IMG/VR virus record: IMGVR_UViG_3300017917_003446
Location: 1 to 64,000 of that record
Length of the DNA: 64,000 bases
Direction: 5' to 3' (one strand)
Origin: a virus
Shown: positions 32,582 through 41,758 of the stretch, piece after piece
Numbering within the stretch: the first letter of the stretch is position 1
Layout of the letters: each line of letters opens with the position of its first letter
The notes under the pieces: generated by a model
Told to the model about the DNA's origin: nothing
Database searches by the model: none
What the model saw: the letters and a program-made list of their open reading frames with translations, nothing else
Position numbers and translations under genes: made by a program

Positions 32582-33754
32582 ATGACCATTGTTGCATCTG
32601 GAGAAATTTCACTTGGAGGTAATGCTACGGTTACAAGAAGTGTAGCTTGTGAACTTGGCAGAAGTGGAACTGGTGCTATTTGTATGGATGAGTCTGCCGT
32701 TAGGACCTTGGCAGGACAAACAACTGCCGCCTCAGCTATTTGTATGAATAATTTTTATAGTAAATCAGACGCTGTTCCTACTGCTTTTGGACAATTCGTA
32801 AAGGGGGGTTATTATGCAGGTGTAGCATTTAATAACTGTTGTGCTTATTATCTTTTTATAGCTCCTAATGCTTCGGGGTGTGCTTGTTGCCAATGGAAAA
32901 CTACCGCCACACTTACCAATAATTGTTCCAATTCATCTTGTAACTATGATAATGGTTACTGGAATACCTTTACCTATTTAAATAATGCTGATCATCCTGC
33001 TGGTAATTGGACCGCAACTAGAACTATTGGTGGTTTTACCGATTGGTATTTGCCTTCTAGAAATGAATTACATACCATATATCAATGTAGCTTTGGTTTG
33101 CCAGCAGGAGAAGGATTTGCATCTACAACAAGCTACTTTACTAGTTCAGAAAGCGACAGCAATGTCAATAATGCTTTTATTAAGCAGATGAATAGCACTT
33201 TTCCCGCCTATTCTTCCAATAAGTCCGGTTCCTTGAATATCCGTGCTGTCCGGAGAACTGCATTTACTCCTGCAGCGCCCACCAGCATTGGACAACCAAT
33301 TTATGGAGGATTTTACATGGCGACCATTAGTTCCCCAGCGAACTATTATCTTATCTTAGCTCCCAATGCTTTAGGATGTACTTGTTGTACATATAAAACT
33401 TCCTCCTCCCTTGATAATTTGTGTTCCAATGCAACTTGTAACACACTTAATGGTTACTGGAATACCTATACCTATTTAAACAATACTAATTATCCTGCTG
33501 GTAACTGGGCAGCAACTAGGAATATGAATGGTTTTACCGATTGGTATTTACCTTCCAGAGCTGAATTAAGACAGATTTACGATTTTAAAGGTTCGTTACC
33601 AGTAAATGAAGGATTTCCAGTAGCCAGTTATCTTTCTAGTACGGAGGTTAGTGATTTCACCGCCTGCGCAGTGGGTATGACGAACGGCACCTGCGGAGGT
33701 GTTGGTAAAGGCACTGCCTGTAGAATTCGTGTCGTCCGGAGAGTCCCCTTTTAA
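32582..33754 (+). CDS. Receptor-binding fibre/adhesin with tandem lectin-like (DUF1566) domains
   Basis: The 390-residue protein has an N-terminal fibre module (VASGEISLGGNATVTRSVACELGR, ESAVRTLAGQTT, NNFYSKSD) and two C-type-lectin-like domains of about 155 residues (about 70-228 and 235-390). Each has YWNTxTYLNN, GFTDWYLPSRxEL and ends in RxVRR. Each also has a Cys cluster (CCAYY...CACCQW and CTCCTYK), unusual for a cytosol-made protein. The two copies share near-identical DNA at a fixed 498-base offset (32951/33449; 33032/33530), so they arose by tandem duplication. It is the likely host-recognition tip. Confidence 0.78.
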   Translation: MTIVASGEISLGGNATVTRSVACELGRSGTGAICMDESAVRTLAGQTTAASAICMNNFYSKSDAVPTAFGQFVKGGYYAGVAFNNCCAYYLFIAPNASGCACCQWKTTATLTNNCSNSSCNYDNGYWNTFTYLNNADHPAGNWTATRTIGGFTDWYLPSRNELHTIYQCSFGLPAGEGFASTTSYFTSSESDSNVNNAFIKQMNSTFPAYSSNKSGSLNIRAVRRTAFTPAAPTSIGQPIYGGFYMATISSPANYYLILAPNALGCTCCTYKTSSSLDNLCSNATCNTLNGYWNTYTYLNNTNYPAGNWAATRNMNGFTDWYLPSRAELRQIYDFKGSLPVNEGFPVASYLSSTEVSDFTACAVGMTNGTCGGVGKGTACRIRVVRRVPF

Positions 33755-33889
33755 TTATTTTTCTTATTTAATCATTTTTAATTGTGGCACAGTAAAACAT
33801 ATAATCAACAAAAACAAACACAAAAATTTTACAAAAAGTATGGTATAAAATTCTACTAAGAAATTACTAAAGTTATGAGGTGACTAATT
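33755..33889. other. Intergenic gap opening the accessory island
   Basis: No ORF is seen in these 135 AT-rich bases. A TATAAT box at 33800-33805 has no good -35 partner, so a promoter is only possible. GAGGTGA (33877-33883) is a strong ribosome site for the oxygenase gene. No terminator hairpin was seen after the lectin gene. Confidence 0.4.
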
Positions 33890-34501
33890 ATGAACATTAT
33901 TCAAGTTTTTTCCACACCTGTTTGGAATTCTGCTCTTCCAGATTTTGAAAACCATAAGCAATCTTTTATAGATTGTGTACATGAGTTTCGCAAGAAATAC
34001 GAAACTGGTATTTCAAAATCAAACATCAACGGTTATCAATCTCCTATGATACTTACAAGAGAACCAGAAATGGCTCCTCTTTTTGAATATGTTTGCCAAA
34101 TTGGAATGAAGGCAATATTTGATTTACAACTAGTGGATTGCGATGTATATCTTTCTGCAGCATGGGTAAATTTTAATGAAAACCGAAATCATTACAATAT
34201 TGAGCATGTGCATACAGACACATTTTCCGGCGTATTTTATCTACAAATACCAGAAAAATCAGGAAAATTATCCTTGACAAATCCTGGTCTCAATCCTTTA
34301 TGGCAAGGTGCTCTATTAACCGACACCAAAAATAAGTTTAATGCTGATAGATTAAGAATTGAACCGGAAGAAGGACAAATTTTCGTATGGCCATCTTATC
34401 TTTCTCATGCTGTTGAGCCAAATGATCATGATGAAACTAGAATATCTATTTCTTTTAATATAATTTGTGTTCCTAAGGGGCATGTTGACAATACTAAGTA
34501 A
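33890..34501 (+). CDS. 2-oxoglutarate/Fe(II)-dependent oxygenase
   Basis: The 203-residue protein begins IIQVFSTPVWNSALPDFE, typical of the 2OG-FeII_Oxy_5 type. The metal triad is visible: HVHTD (HxD, about 109-111) and YLSHAV (about 170), with RISISFN supplying the 2-oxoglutarate Arg. Such enzymes hydroxylate amino-acid side chains or small molecules. It heads a run of glycosyltransferases beside fibre genes. The substrate is not known. Confidence 0.85.
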   Translation: MNIIQVFSTPVWNSALPDFENHKQSFIDCVHEFRKKYETGISKSNINGYQSPMILTREPEMAPLFEYVCQIGMKAIFDLQLVDCDVYLSAAWVNFNENRNHYNIEHVHTDTFSGVFYLQIPEKSGKLSLTNPGLNPLWQGALLTDTKNKFNADRLRIEPEEGQIFVWPSYLSHAVEPNDHDETRISISFNIICVPKGHVDNTK

Positions 34502-34503
34502 TA

Positions 34504-35223
34504 ATGTTTTTACATCAAATTTTTATTAACGACAAAGGTAATTTGCCGACACAATTCCCACTTTATACAGAATTTTGCACAAATGAATTAAGAAGAATTT
34601 ATTTTGATTGGGAATATAAAATTTGGTCAAACGAAGAAATTAAAAAATTTCTTCGTAACAATTTTGAAGATATAGTTTTTAAGACATATGAAAAAATAAA
34701 ACCTTATTCTTATAAATCTGATTTAGCTAGATATTGCATACTTAAAATCTATGGTGGTCTTTATGTAGATTTAAATACTAGGTTTATTAATCGTATACAA
34801 CATGATGAAAATATTCTTTTTGCTTTTAGAGATTACAGTTTAACACAAAGACGAGGATGGTATGTTTCTACCTCTATTATATATTCTGCTGCAAACAATA
34901 ATATCTTAAATACTTGTACAGACATTTTGATAGATAACGTAAATAAAAATTATTATGGAAATTCTCCTTTAGATGTAACTGGACCAGGTGTACTAGGTAA
35001 AGCTATTATTCTAAATGACAGAAGTTTATCTGATATTAGTGGAGAATTACATTGTCTTACTCCATTGCATGAAAATAAAACATTAGCGTTTATTCAAGAT
35101 GGAGGAAATATAGTTGCATTTAGAAAACCAAATGCTCCCGGTGATCTAACTTTTTTTGGTTTCTCAGGGGTAAATAACTATAAAACTATGTGGGAAAGAG
35201 AAGACATTTATTATGATACCTAA
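34504..35223 (+). CDS. Glycosyltransferase, sugar-binding DXD (GT32-like) family
   Basis: The 239-residue protein has the GT32/OCH1-like motif set: HQIFIN start, WEYKIWSNEEI, YSYKSDLARYCILKIYGGLYVDLNTRF (about 68-93) with a DLN in place of the usual DxD acid pair. The final acidic residue is replaced, so activity may differ. It overlaps the next, related gene by 11 bases. Confidence 0.8.
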   Translation: MFLHQIFINDKGNLPTQFPLYTEFCTNELRRIYFDWEYKIWSNEEIKKFLRNNFEDIVFKTYEKIKPYSYKSDLARYCILKIYGGLYVDLNTRFINRIQHDENILFAFRDYSLTQRRGWYVSTSIIYSAANNNILNTCTDILIDNVNKNYYGNSPLDVTGPGVLGKAIILNDRSLSDISGELHCLTPLHENKTLAFIQDGGNIVAFRKPNAPGDLTFFGFSGVNNYKTMWEREDIYYDT

Positions 35224-36100
35224 AATAATTCATCATATTGCTCCAGAAAACAAAAATACTTGGCATCCTTTTTGGCATAAATGCTATGATTCTTGGAAAG
35301 AACAGTTTCCAGATTACAAATTTATATTATGGGACGATAAGAATGATATTGATGATTTAGTTAAAACACATTACAAAGTACATTGGAATTTATACAATGC
35401 TTTTCCTTTTCATATAATGCGTATTGATTTTGCGAGACTTTGTATACTGCATAAACATGGTGGAATTTATGCGGATATGGATGTATTTTGTTACAAAAAT
35501 TTTCAACATATTTTAACTAAAGAAGCATATTTTTTGGAAAATTTAACAAACGAGTATACTAGCGCTTGTGTGGAAAATAGTTTACTAGCATCAATATCTA
35601 ACAATAGATTGTTAGAGGAAATTTTGAGATATATCAAAGCATGTTATTTAAATTTTAAAAATTCTTTTCAAACCAATTCGGTAGATTGGAGATCAGCTGC
35701 TAATGCTTTTTTTGTTAACAATACTACCGGTTCAGGTATGCTTGATGTGGCATTCAATCATTATAAAAAATATTTTGATATAGATGTATTTAACTGTGAA
35801 TTATTCAATAATCGCCCTTCTTCTTACGATAAAAAATTTTACACCAAGCATGTTCATACCTCTATTTGGGGTGATGAATATAATAAAAGTAAATTACCTA
35901 ATATAATGTTGTTAGATGGTTGTATGTACAATATAGATACTATTGATGATAATAATCTTCAAATTTTAAAACAAGATTTTAAAGATGTTTTGATTTTGCC
36001 CAATGAAAGCTTTGACTTTTTTAAAGATTACACAAACGGAGTATATTTGAATGAAAACAATCTACATCAAATTAAAAAAATTGTAAGTAAAAAACATTAA
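35213..36100 (+). CDS. Glycosyltransferase, GT32-like (paralogue 2)
   Basis: The 295-residue protein starts IPKIIHHIAPENKNTWHPFWHKCYDSWKEQFPDYKFILWDD, then IMRIDFARLCILHKHGGIYADMDVFCYKN with the DxD nucleotide-sugar motif. A late HVHTSIWGDE block fits the family. It is a close relative of the next gene at DNA level, indicating tandem duplication. Together with neighbours it may build a short glycan on a virion protein. Confidence 0.85.
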   Translation: MIPKIIHHIAPENKNTWHPFWHKCYDSWKEQFPDYKFILWDDKNDIDDLVKTHYKVHWNLYNAFPFHIMRIDFARLCILHKHGGIYADMDVFCYKNFQHILTKEAYFLENLTNEYTSACVENSLLASISNNRLLEEILRYIKACYLNFKNSFQTNSVDWRSAANAFFVNNTTGSGMLDVAFNHYKKYFDIDVFNCELFNNRPSSYDKKFYTKHVHTSIWGDEYNKSKLPNIMLLDGCMYNIDTIDDNNLQILKQDFKDVLILPNESFDFFKDYTNGVYLNENNLHQIKKIVSKKH

Positions 36101-36957
36101 TGATACCTAAAATACTACATCAAACCGCTCCAACTAATAAGGATAATTGGCATCCGCTTTGGCATAAATGCCAACAATCATGGCTAACACATTTTAGAGA
36201 TTTTGAATACCGTCTGTGGAACGATGAAGAAATAGATTCGTTAGTTCAAAAAGAATATCCACAATATTGGGAAATGTATAATAACTTTACTATTCATATA
36301 TTAAAAATAGATTTTGTTCGTTTTTGCTTTATGCACAAATATGGTGGAATTTATGCAGACATGGATTACTTTTGTTATTCTAATTTTTATAATGAACTAA
36401 TCGAAAATATCTATTTGGTAGAAAATCCGCTTGGTAATGATCCAATAGAAAATTCTTTAATGTGTTCAGAGCCAAATCATCCTTTCTGGATTGAATGTAT
36501 GGATTTGGTTGTGGAAAGATACAATTATTATAATAAAAAATTTCCTCATAGACTTCAAGATTTAAAATTAATAAGTTTAGATTTAGAAAAAGGGTTACGA
36601 TTAAGACCTTGGTTAGTTTTTGGTATTACTGGAACAAATTTAATTTCAAGCCAGGCTAGGCTTACAAACCTCACCATTTATACTTTGCCATCAATTTTTT
36701 ATAATAATAATGATATGTCTTATAATGAGCAATATAGAGCTAAGCATATACACACGGGCTTATGGGGAAAAGAATCAATAGCAGTATTTTATTATGATGA
36801 AAAACATATAAAAACATTAAGAAATATCCCTTTAGATGAATTTTGTTTTTATACTGATTATAGCAACGGCAATTACCTAACATCTTGTTATAATGATTTT
36901 GATAAAAATAACTCCGATGAAAAAATTAATTTAGCTAGTGATTACGAATATAAATGA
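36100..36957 (+). CDS. Glycosyltransferase, GT32-like (paralogue 3)
   Basis: The 285-residue protein repeats the pattern of its upstream neighbour: IPKILHQTAPTNKDNWHPLWHKCQQSW, YRLWNDEEID, ILKIDFVRFCFMHKYGGIYADMDYF (DxD intact) and KHIHTGLWG. The first 75 bases are still clearly alignable with those of the 35213 gene. Acceptor unknown. Overlaps by four bases at both ends. Confidence 0.85.
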   Translation: MIPKILHQTAPTNKDNWHPLWHKCQQSWLTHFRDFEYRLWNDEEIDSLVQKEYPQYWEMYNNFTIHILKIDFVRFCFMHKYGGIYADMDYFCYSNFYNELIENIYLVENPLGNDPIENSLMCSEPNHPFWIECMDLVVERYNYYNKKFPHRLQDLKLISLDLEKGLRLRPWLVFGITGTNLISSQARLTNLTIYTLPSIFYNNNDMSYNEQYRAKHIHTGLWGKESIAVFYYDEKHIKTLRNIPLDEFCFYTDYSNGNYLTSCYNDFDKNNSDEKINLASDYEYK

Positions 36958-37832
36958 ATGATATTACTTTAGTATGTATTGATACTGTTACACACGAATT
37001 GGCAAAAAAAGCAATAGAAAAATCTTTAGAAAATATAGTTCCTAAAGAAGTAAAAATTTTTAGTGATAAAAACTTTTTTGCCGACGGACAGTGGATAAAA
37101 ATTAACCCGTTGGATCGCAATGAATATAGTGAATTTTGCTTGAAACATCTTTATAAACATATTGATACTGATTTTGTTCTAATGATACAAAATGATGGCA
37201 TGGCTACTAATAAAAACTTTTGGTCAAACGATTTTTTAAATTATGATTATATCGGCGCACCATGGCCAGAAAATATTTTTATTAGTTTTTCCGGAGTCGG
37301 AAATGGAGGATTTAGTTTAAGAAGTAAAAAATTACTATACGAATTACAAAATGAAAATGTGGTCTATCAGGCAAAACAAAATAAAAATGAAATTTGGGAC
37401 ACCACAGGCGAAGATTATGTAATTTGTGTAGAATATAAAAACTATTTACAAAAAATAGGAATTAAATTTGCTCCAATAAGCATCGCAGAAAATTTTAGTC
37501 ATGAATTTGAACCGGAAAAGAAAAATACTTTTGGTTTTCACGGTAAATTTAATGTTCCCCATTATCTATCAGAAAATGAAATAGAAAACTTTATTAAATT
37601 ACTTAAAATACGTTACGATAAAACTTATACAATAATGGTACTAGAATTAATACGTCTTGAAAAATATGAATTAGCCAAGTTAGCTATAGATTTGGGTAGA
37701 TATGAAAATGTTTGGGATATTTTCTTTTCTAAGCAAATATCTTATTATAATGTACTAAAACAATGTTGTAAAAATATAAACTTCTATGGTGAATTTACTA
37801 ATAATATTTTAGAAAAAATAAAAAATGTCTAA
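36954..37832 (+). CDS. DUF5672-family putative glycosyltransferase
   Basis: The 292-residue protein shows the DUF5672 pattern: ITLVCIDTVTHELAKKAIEKSLEN, TDFVLMIQNDGMATNKNFW, YDYIGAPWP and VGNGGFSLRSKKL, followed by EDYVICVEYKNYL. This family is GT-A-like and frequent in surface polysaccharide loci. The C-terminal 80 residues are helical and not part of the family core. Embedded in the glycosyltransferase run. Confidence 0.8.
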   Translation: MNDITLVCIDTVTHELAKKAIEKSLENIVPKEVKIFSDKNFFADGQWIKINPLDRNEYSEFCLKHLYKHIDTDFVLMIQNDGMATNKNFWSNDFLNYDYIGAPWPENIFISFSGVGNGGFSLRSKKLLYELQNENVVYQAKQNKNEIWDTTGEDYVICVEYKNYLQKIGIKFAPISIAENFSHEFEPEKKNTFGFHGKFNVPHYLSENEIENFIKLLKIRYDKTYTIMVLELIRLEKYELAKLAIDLGRYENVWDIFFSKQISYYNVLKQCCKNINFYGEFTNNILEKIKNV

Positions 37833-38814
37833 CAAAAACTTGATACTTAATAAGATGGTAAATTTGGATTATTCACCTAAATGGGAATTTAGAGATAAAA
37901 ACATTACACTTATAAAACTTCTTGACTCATTAAAAATAAAAAAATGGAATAAGGAACAAGTAAATAATCTTCTCTTTGTTGGATTGGGCGGCATAGGTGA
38001 TGAATTTATTTTTAGTCGTTATGGAAAAATACTAAAAGAATATGCTATTACATTGGATTATACAAGTACAAACGGTTTGGAGTATATTATTAATCAGATA
38101 CCTCACTTTAACGAGGTATGGAATGTGCAATATACACCACATTGTTTTGAAATAGACAACGATTATAATATCAATAAATTTAAAAAATATGATGCTTGGT
38201 ATTCACCTTTTTTTGAAATGGACAGTAATAATAATGGTGTGGTAAAATGTTTAGACAGCGAATGGACAGAACAATATCTTTTTAACCTGCCCGAGTACGA
38301 CAGAAAATGGGAGCATCTTACACGCACCGATAAACCTAAAATTGGAATTCGTTTCGCAGGAAATTTTCGTACGGACACTTATCTCGGAAGAACATTACCC
38401 ATTGAAAAAATAGTAAATTTATTTGATGAAAAATACGAATTATTTTCTTTACAGTGCATGGAAGGATTGGAAAAATCTCAAGAATTAGGTCTAATAACTT
38501 TAGAAAATGAAATAAAAAATTGGTATGATACCTTTTCTTTTTTAAAATGCCTAGATGTTGTAATCACAAGTTGTAGTAGTGTAGCTCATGCCTCTGCTAT
38601 TCTTGATGTAAAAACTTTTGTTTTAGTCCCATATAATTCATATTTTATTTGGAAAGAATGTGATAACAATAATCATTATTCCTCTTGGTATGATAAAAAT
38701 GTAATATGTCTTAGACAACATAAAAAAGGAGATTGGTCTTATCCATTGCAACAAATTAAACAATATTTAGGCCTTTCAGATAATAACAAGAAATCTGTTT
38801 TTAACTATGTATAA
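37825..38814 (+). CDS. GT9-like (heptosyltransferase-fold) glycosyltransferase
   Basis: The 329-residue protein has the ADP-heptose/GT-B style pattern: LLFVGLGGIGDEFIFSRYGKILKE, KPKIGIRFAGNFRTD, FLKCLDVVITSCSSVAHASAILDVKTFVLVPYNSYFIW (donor-site segment near 240-280). It may act on a short sugar chain. Paired with another GT9-like gene at 39635. Confidence 0.72.
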   Translation: MSNKNLILNKMVNLDYSPKWEFRDKNITLIKLLDSLKIKKWNKEQVNNLLFVGLGGIGDEFIFSRYGKILKEYAITLDYTSTNGLEYIINQIPHFNEVWNVQYTPHCFEIDNDYNINKFKKYDAWYSPFFEMDSNNNGVVKCLDSEWTEQYLFNLPEYDRKWEHLTRTDKPKIGIRFAGNFRTDTYLGRTLPIEKIVNLFDEKYELFSLQCMEGLEKSQELGLITLENEIKNWYDTFSFLKCLDVVITSCSSVAHASAILDVKTFVLVPYNSYFIWKECDNNNHYSSWYDKNVICLRQHKKGDWSYPLQQIKQYLGLSDNNKKSVFNYV

Positions 38815-38828
38815 TCGTCTCTAAAATA

Positions 38829-39638
38829 ATGAATCTAATTTGTTTTTATCATGTTTGGCCAATACGAGGTTGGGAGTTATTATATCAGCAACAAATAATG
38901 GCTTTATATACCAGTGGTTTATATAATCATCTAAAAACTATCTATGTTTGTTGTAATGGCAATATTAATCTCCCCTTTGAAAATCCAAAGATAATTCAAA
39001 GATATAACAAGAATTTTACAAATGAAAGTGATACTTTATATTCAATGTGGCAATTAAGTAACTTAGATAAAACAGCAAAAATACTTTATATACATACTAA
39101 AGGTATTAGTTATCAACTTCATCATCTTAGAAAAAATGTTGATGCTTGGAGATTGTATTTAGAATTTTACAATATACATAAGTGGAAAGACTGTGTGGAA
39201 AAATTAAATGAGTATGATATTGTGGGAACTGAATGGTCAAATTTTCCTTTAACTTATACATCTAAAGATAAACTAATTAATTTGTCTAACAACGCAGGAA
39301 TATACTTAGGTAATTTTTGGTGGGCAAATGCAAAATATATTTCAAGCTTAGATAAAGATTATTTGTTTGATTATAGTGCATCTCATAAAATTGAAGGTAT
39401 AAATATGGAAGAAAAATATAATCCGAGCGAAAACGATAAAACACGAATTCTTAGGCATAATAGTGAACTTTGGCTTGGTACAAATTCACCTAAATATTTT
39501 AGTTTTAGAAATTTAAATGAAACGCTTCTTGAAATTACACCTCATAAAAATAGTGACCCAACTTTTAAATTCCTACATAATAAATACAATGTAGGTTATG
39601 ATACTAATGCTTTAAATTGTTTGGAAACTTTTTTATGA
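38829..39638 (+). CDS. Putative glycosyltransferase (IHTKG/GNFWWAN type)
   Basis: The 269-residue protein has landmarks TAKILYIHTKGISY, VDAWRLYLEFYNIHKW, EYDIVGTEW and GIYLGNFWWANAKYI. These occur together in a family of uncharacterised glycosyltransferase-like proteins of phages and surface-glycan loci. No DxD pair is certain. Located between two GT9-like genes. Confidence 0.65.
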   Translation: MNLICFYHVWPIRGWELLYQQQIMALYTSGLYNHLKTIYVCCNGNINLPFENPKIIQRYNKNFTNESDTLYSMWQLSNLDKTAKILYIHTKGISYQLHHLRKNVDAWRLYLEFYNIHKWKDCVEKLNEYDIVGTEWSNFPLTYTSKDKLINLSNNAGIYLGNFWWANAKYISSLDKDYLFDYSASHKIEGINMEEKYNPSENDKTRILRHNSELWLGTNSPKYFSFRNLNETLLEITPHKNSDPTFKFLHNKYNVGYDTNALNCLETFL

Positions 39639-40603
39639 ATACAACATTTTTAATTGACGGTGGCGCCGGAAGAGTCATTAATTCTATACCTGCACTGGAA
39701 AAATATTATAAACTAAATCCCGAAGATGACTTTAAAGTTTTAGTATATGGGTGGGAATCTGTTTTTTGGAGCCACCCTATATTACAAAAAAGAGTATTTG
39801 GGGCTAATCAAAAAGGAAATTTTGAGCATATCATAAAAGGAACAAAAATAGTTTCACCTGAACCTTATAGAAATCATAGATTTTTTAATCAACAAATTAA
39901 TCTTGTTGAAGCATTTGATGATGAAATCAACAAAACAACCGATCACTCTGATCTAAATTATAATTGTCTTCATTTATCTGTCACTGAAATAGCAAAATCA
40001 AAAGAACACATAGAAAATGTTAAAAATCAACAAAGAAAAAATAAAATGGTGGTATTTCAGCCATTTGGGTCATCCGTTGAATTAATTAACAAGCAACCTT
40101 TTGATCGTTCTAATCGTTCTTTTGAATCATCGGATTATTTTAAAATTGTTCAATCTTTATCAAGTGACGCTATTGTTTTTTATGCTAGTTTACCTATGTT
40201 TCGTCATCCAAACGATAATATTTCAATTTCTTTTGATGAAATAGGTTCATACCATAGAACATTAATGTGTTTGATTTATCATTGTGACTATTACATAGGA
40301 TGTTGCTCAATTGGGCAACATGTAGCTAGAGCTTTTGGTAAACCAGGATTGATTGCTATGGGCGGCACTAATGAAATAAATTTTAGTTATCCGAATCATT
40401 TTACTATTTACCGTAGAAAAAATAAGGAACCTAAGTATATACCATGGAGATTATCAGATGTAGATTGTGAATTTGCGGATAGAGAAAATGAGGGATTAAT
40501 GAAATTTTCTGATGATGAACTTAAAGAAATGATTTCAATAATAAAGAAAAATATTAACTCTTCTAACACCGACAGATTTGATAGATTAGTGTCCTATGGT
40601 TAA
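39635..40603 (+). CDS. GT9-like glycosyltransferase (second copy)
   Basis: The 322-residue protein starts NTTFLIDGGAGRVINSIPALEKYYKLNPEDDFKVLVYGWE and has MVVFQPFGSSVEL and a donor-site-like part YHCDYYIGCCSIGQHVARAFGKPGLIAMGG. This is a GT-B/heptosyltransferase-like arrangement. ATG at 39635 gives an ATGA overlap with the upstream stop; an in-frame TTG at 39617 is less likely. Overlaps the next gene by eight bases. Confidence 0.7.
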   Translation: MNTTFLIDGGAGRVINSIPALEKYYKLNPEDDFKVLVYGWESVFWSHPILQKRVFGANQKGNFEHIIKGTKIVSPEPYRNHRFFNQQINLVEAFDDEINKTTDHSDLNYNCLHLSVTEIAKSKEHIENVKNQQRKNKMVVFQPFGSSVELINKQPFDRSNRSFESSDYFKIVQSLSSDAIVFYASLPMFRHPNDNISISFDEIGSYHRTLMCLIYHCDYYIGCCSIGQHVARAFGKPGLIAMGGTNEINFSYPNHFTIYRRKNKEPKYIPWRLSDVDCEFADRENEGLMKFSDDELKEMISIIKKNINSSNTDRFDRLVSYG

Positions 40604-40967
40604 TGCGCCTATATCTATTGGTGAATTGTTTGATAAAATCACTATTTTAGAGATAAAACTAAGTCAAGTGAAAAATGAAGATAAATTGAAAAATATTACT
40701 ATGGAACATAATTATTTAAAAAAAATTTCTGTTTCCATAAATACTAAGAATATAGATTATCTTATAGATAATCTAAAAGAAGTTAATATGATTCTTTGGA
40801 ATATAGAAAATAGTATTAGAGCAAAAGAAAATCTGCAAGAATTTGATTTAGAATTTATTGAAATAGCAAGAAGTGTGTACAAAAATAATGATATTCGTGC
40901 AGATATTAAGAAAAAAATAAACATGTTAGCTAATTCTTTGTTATGTGAGGAAAAAGAACATCTATGA
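40596..40967 (+). CDS. DUF6165-family small protein
   Basis: The 123-residue protein shows the pattern ISIGELFDKITILEIKLSQV and later NMILWNIENSIRAKE, as in DUF6165 proteins that accompany glycosyltransferases and sulfotransferases in polysaccharide loci. All helical; no catalytic residues evident. It may be an accessory subunit. ATGA overlap with the sulfotransferase gene. Confidence 0.75.
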   Translation: MVNAPISIGELFDKITILEIKLSQVKNEDKLKNITMEHNYLKKISVSINTKNIDYLIDNLKEVNMILWNIENSIRAKENLQEFDLEFIEIARSVYKNNDIRADIKKKINMLANSLLCEEKEHL

Positions 40968-41758
40968 AAGAATATTATTTTATATCGGGATTGCCTAGAT
41001 CAGGTTCAACCTTATTATCAGGTATTCTAAGACAAAATCCTGATTTTTATGCTGACATTGCTTCACCTTTACAAGGTTTAGTTCAAGGTATTATAAACAA
41101 TATTACAAGTTCTGAAAGTAATACAACGATACAAGAAGACCGTAGAAAGACTATTTTATATGGTCTTTTCAACGCCTTTTACGATCATGTAAATAAACCT
41201 ATAATTTTTGATTCATCTAGAGGATGGACTTCTGTTACCCCTTTACTTAAAGAACTTTTCCCTAATACAAAAATAATTTGTTGTGTTAGGGAGATATTTT
41301 GGATTTTAGATTCTTTTGAAAGAATTGCTGCTAAAAATTGTCTTTATACCAATACCCTTGTAGAAGATGTAGCCAGATCAAATATAGAATCAAGATGCCT
41401 AAGTATGATGGATGCACGAAAAGATGGTATAGTTATAATGCCATGGTATTGGTTACGAGAAGGATTATCATTAAATAGAGACATGATTCATCTGGTTGAA
41501 TATAACTCTTTGTGCAAAAATCCAGAAGAAACACTTAGAGGTATTTATAATTTCATAGGTAAAGAATATTTTGAACATGATTTTGATAATGTGGAATATG
41601 AAAATGAAACTTTTGATCGTTCTTTAAACATGAAAGATTTACATACAGTGAAACGAAAAGTAGAATGGGTTGAAAGAAAAACTATTCTGCCTGATTTTGT
41701 AATAGAACAATTTACAAAAAAAGATTTTTGGAAGAAAAAAAATATAAACTATGAATGA
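40964..41758 (+). CDS. Sulfotransferase (PAPS-dependent)
   Basis: The 264-residue protein has the PAPS-binding P-loop-like motif SGLPRSGSTLLSGILRQNP (8-26) and a 3'-phosphate-binding type segment FPNTKIICCVREIFWILDSFERI (about 104-126). LVEYNSLCKNPEETLRGIYNFIG is also typical of the family. Such enzymes move a sulfuryl group from PAPS to a hydroxyl of a sugar or Tyr. An APS kinase fusion lies two genes downstream and could supply PAPS. Confidence 0.88.
   Translation: MKEYYFISGLPRSGSTLLSGILRQNPDFYADIASPLQGLVQGIINNITSSESNTTIQEDRRKTILYGLFNAFYDHVNKPIIFDSSRGWTSVTPLLKELFPNTKIICCVREIFWILDSFERIAAKNCLYTNTLVEDVARSNIESRCLSMMDARKDGIVIMPWYWLREGLSLNRDMIHLVEYNSLCKNPEETLRGIYNFIGKEYFEHDFDNVEYENETFDRSLNMKDLHTVKRKVEWVERKTILPDFVIEQFTKKDFWKKKNINYE

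Noticed and set aside
32582-33754. Diversity-generating retroelement variable region
   Set aside because: No reverse transcriptase, template repeat or accessory gene was seen in the window, and the two copies differ in ways not limited to adenines.
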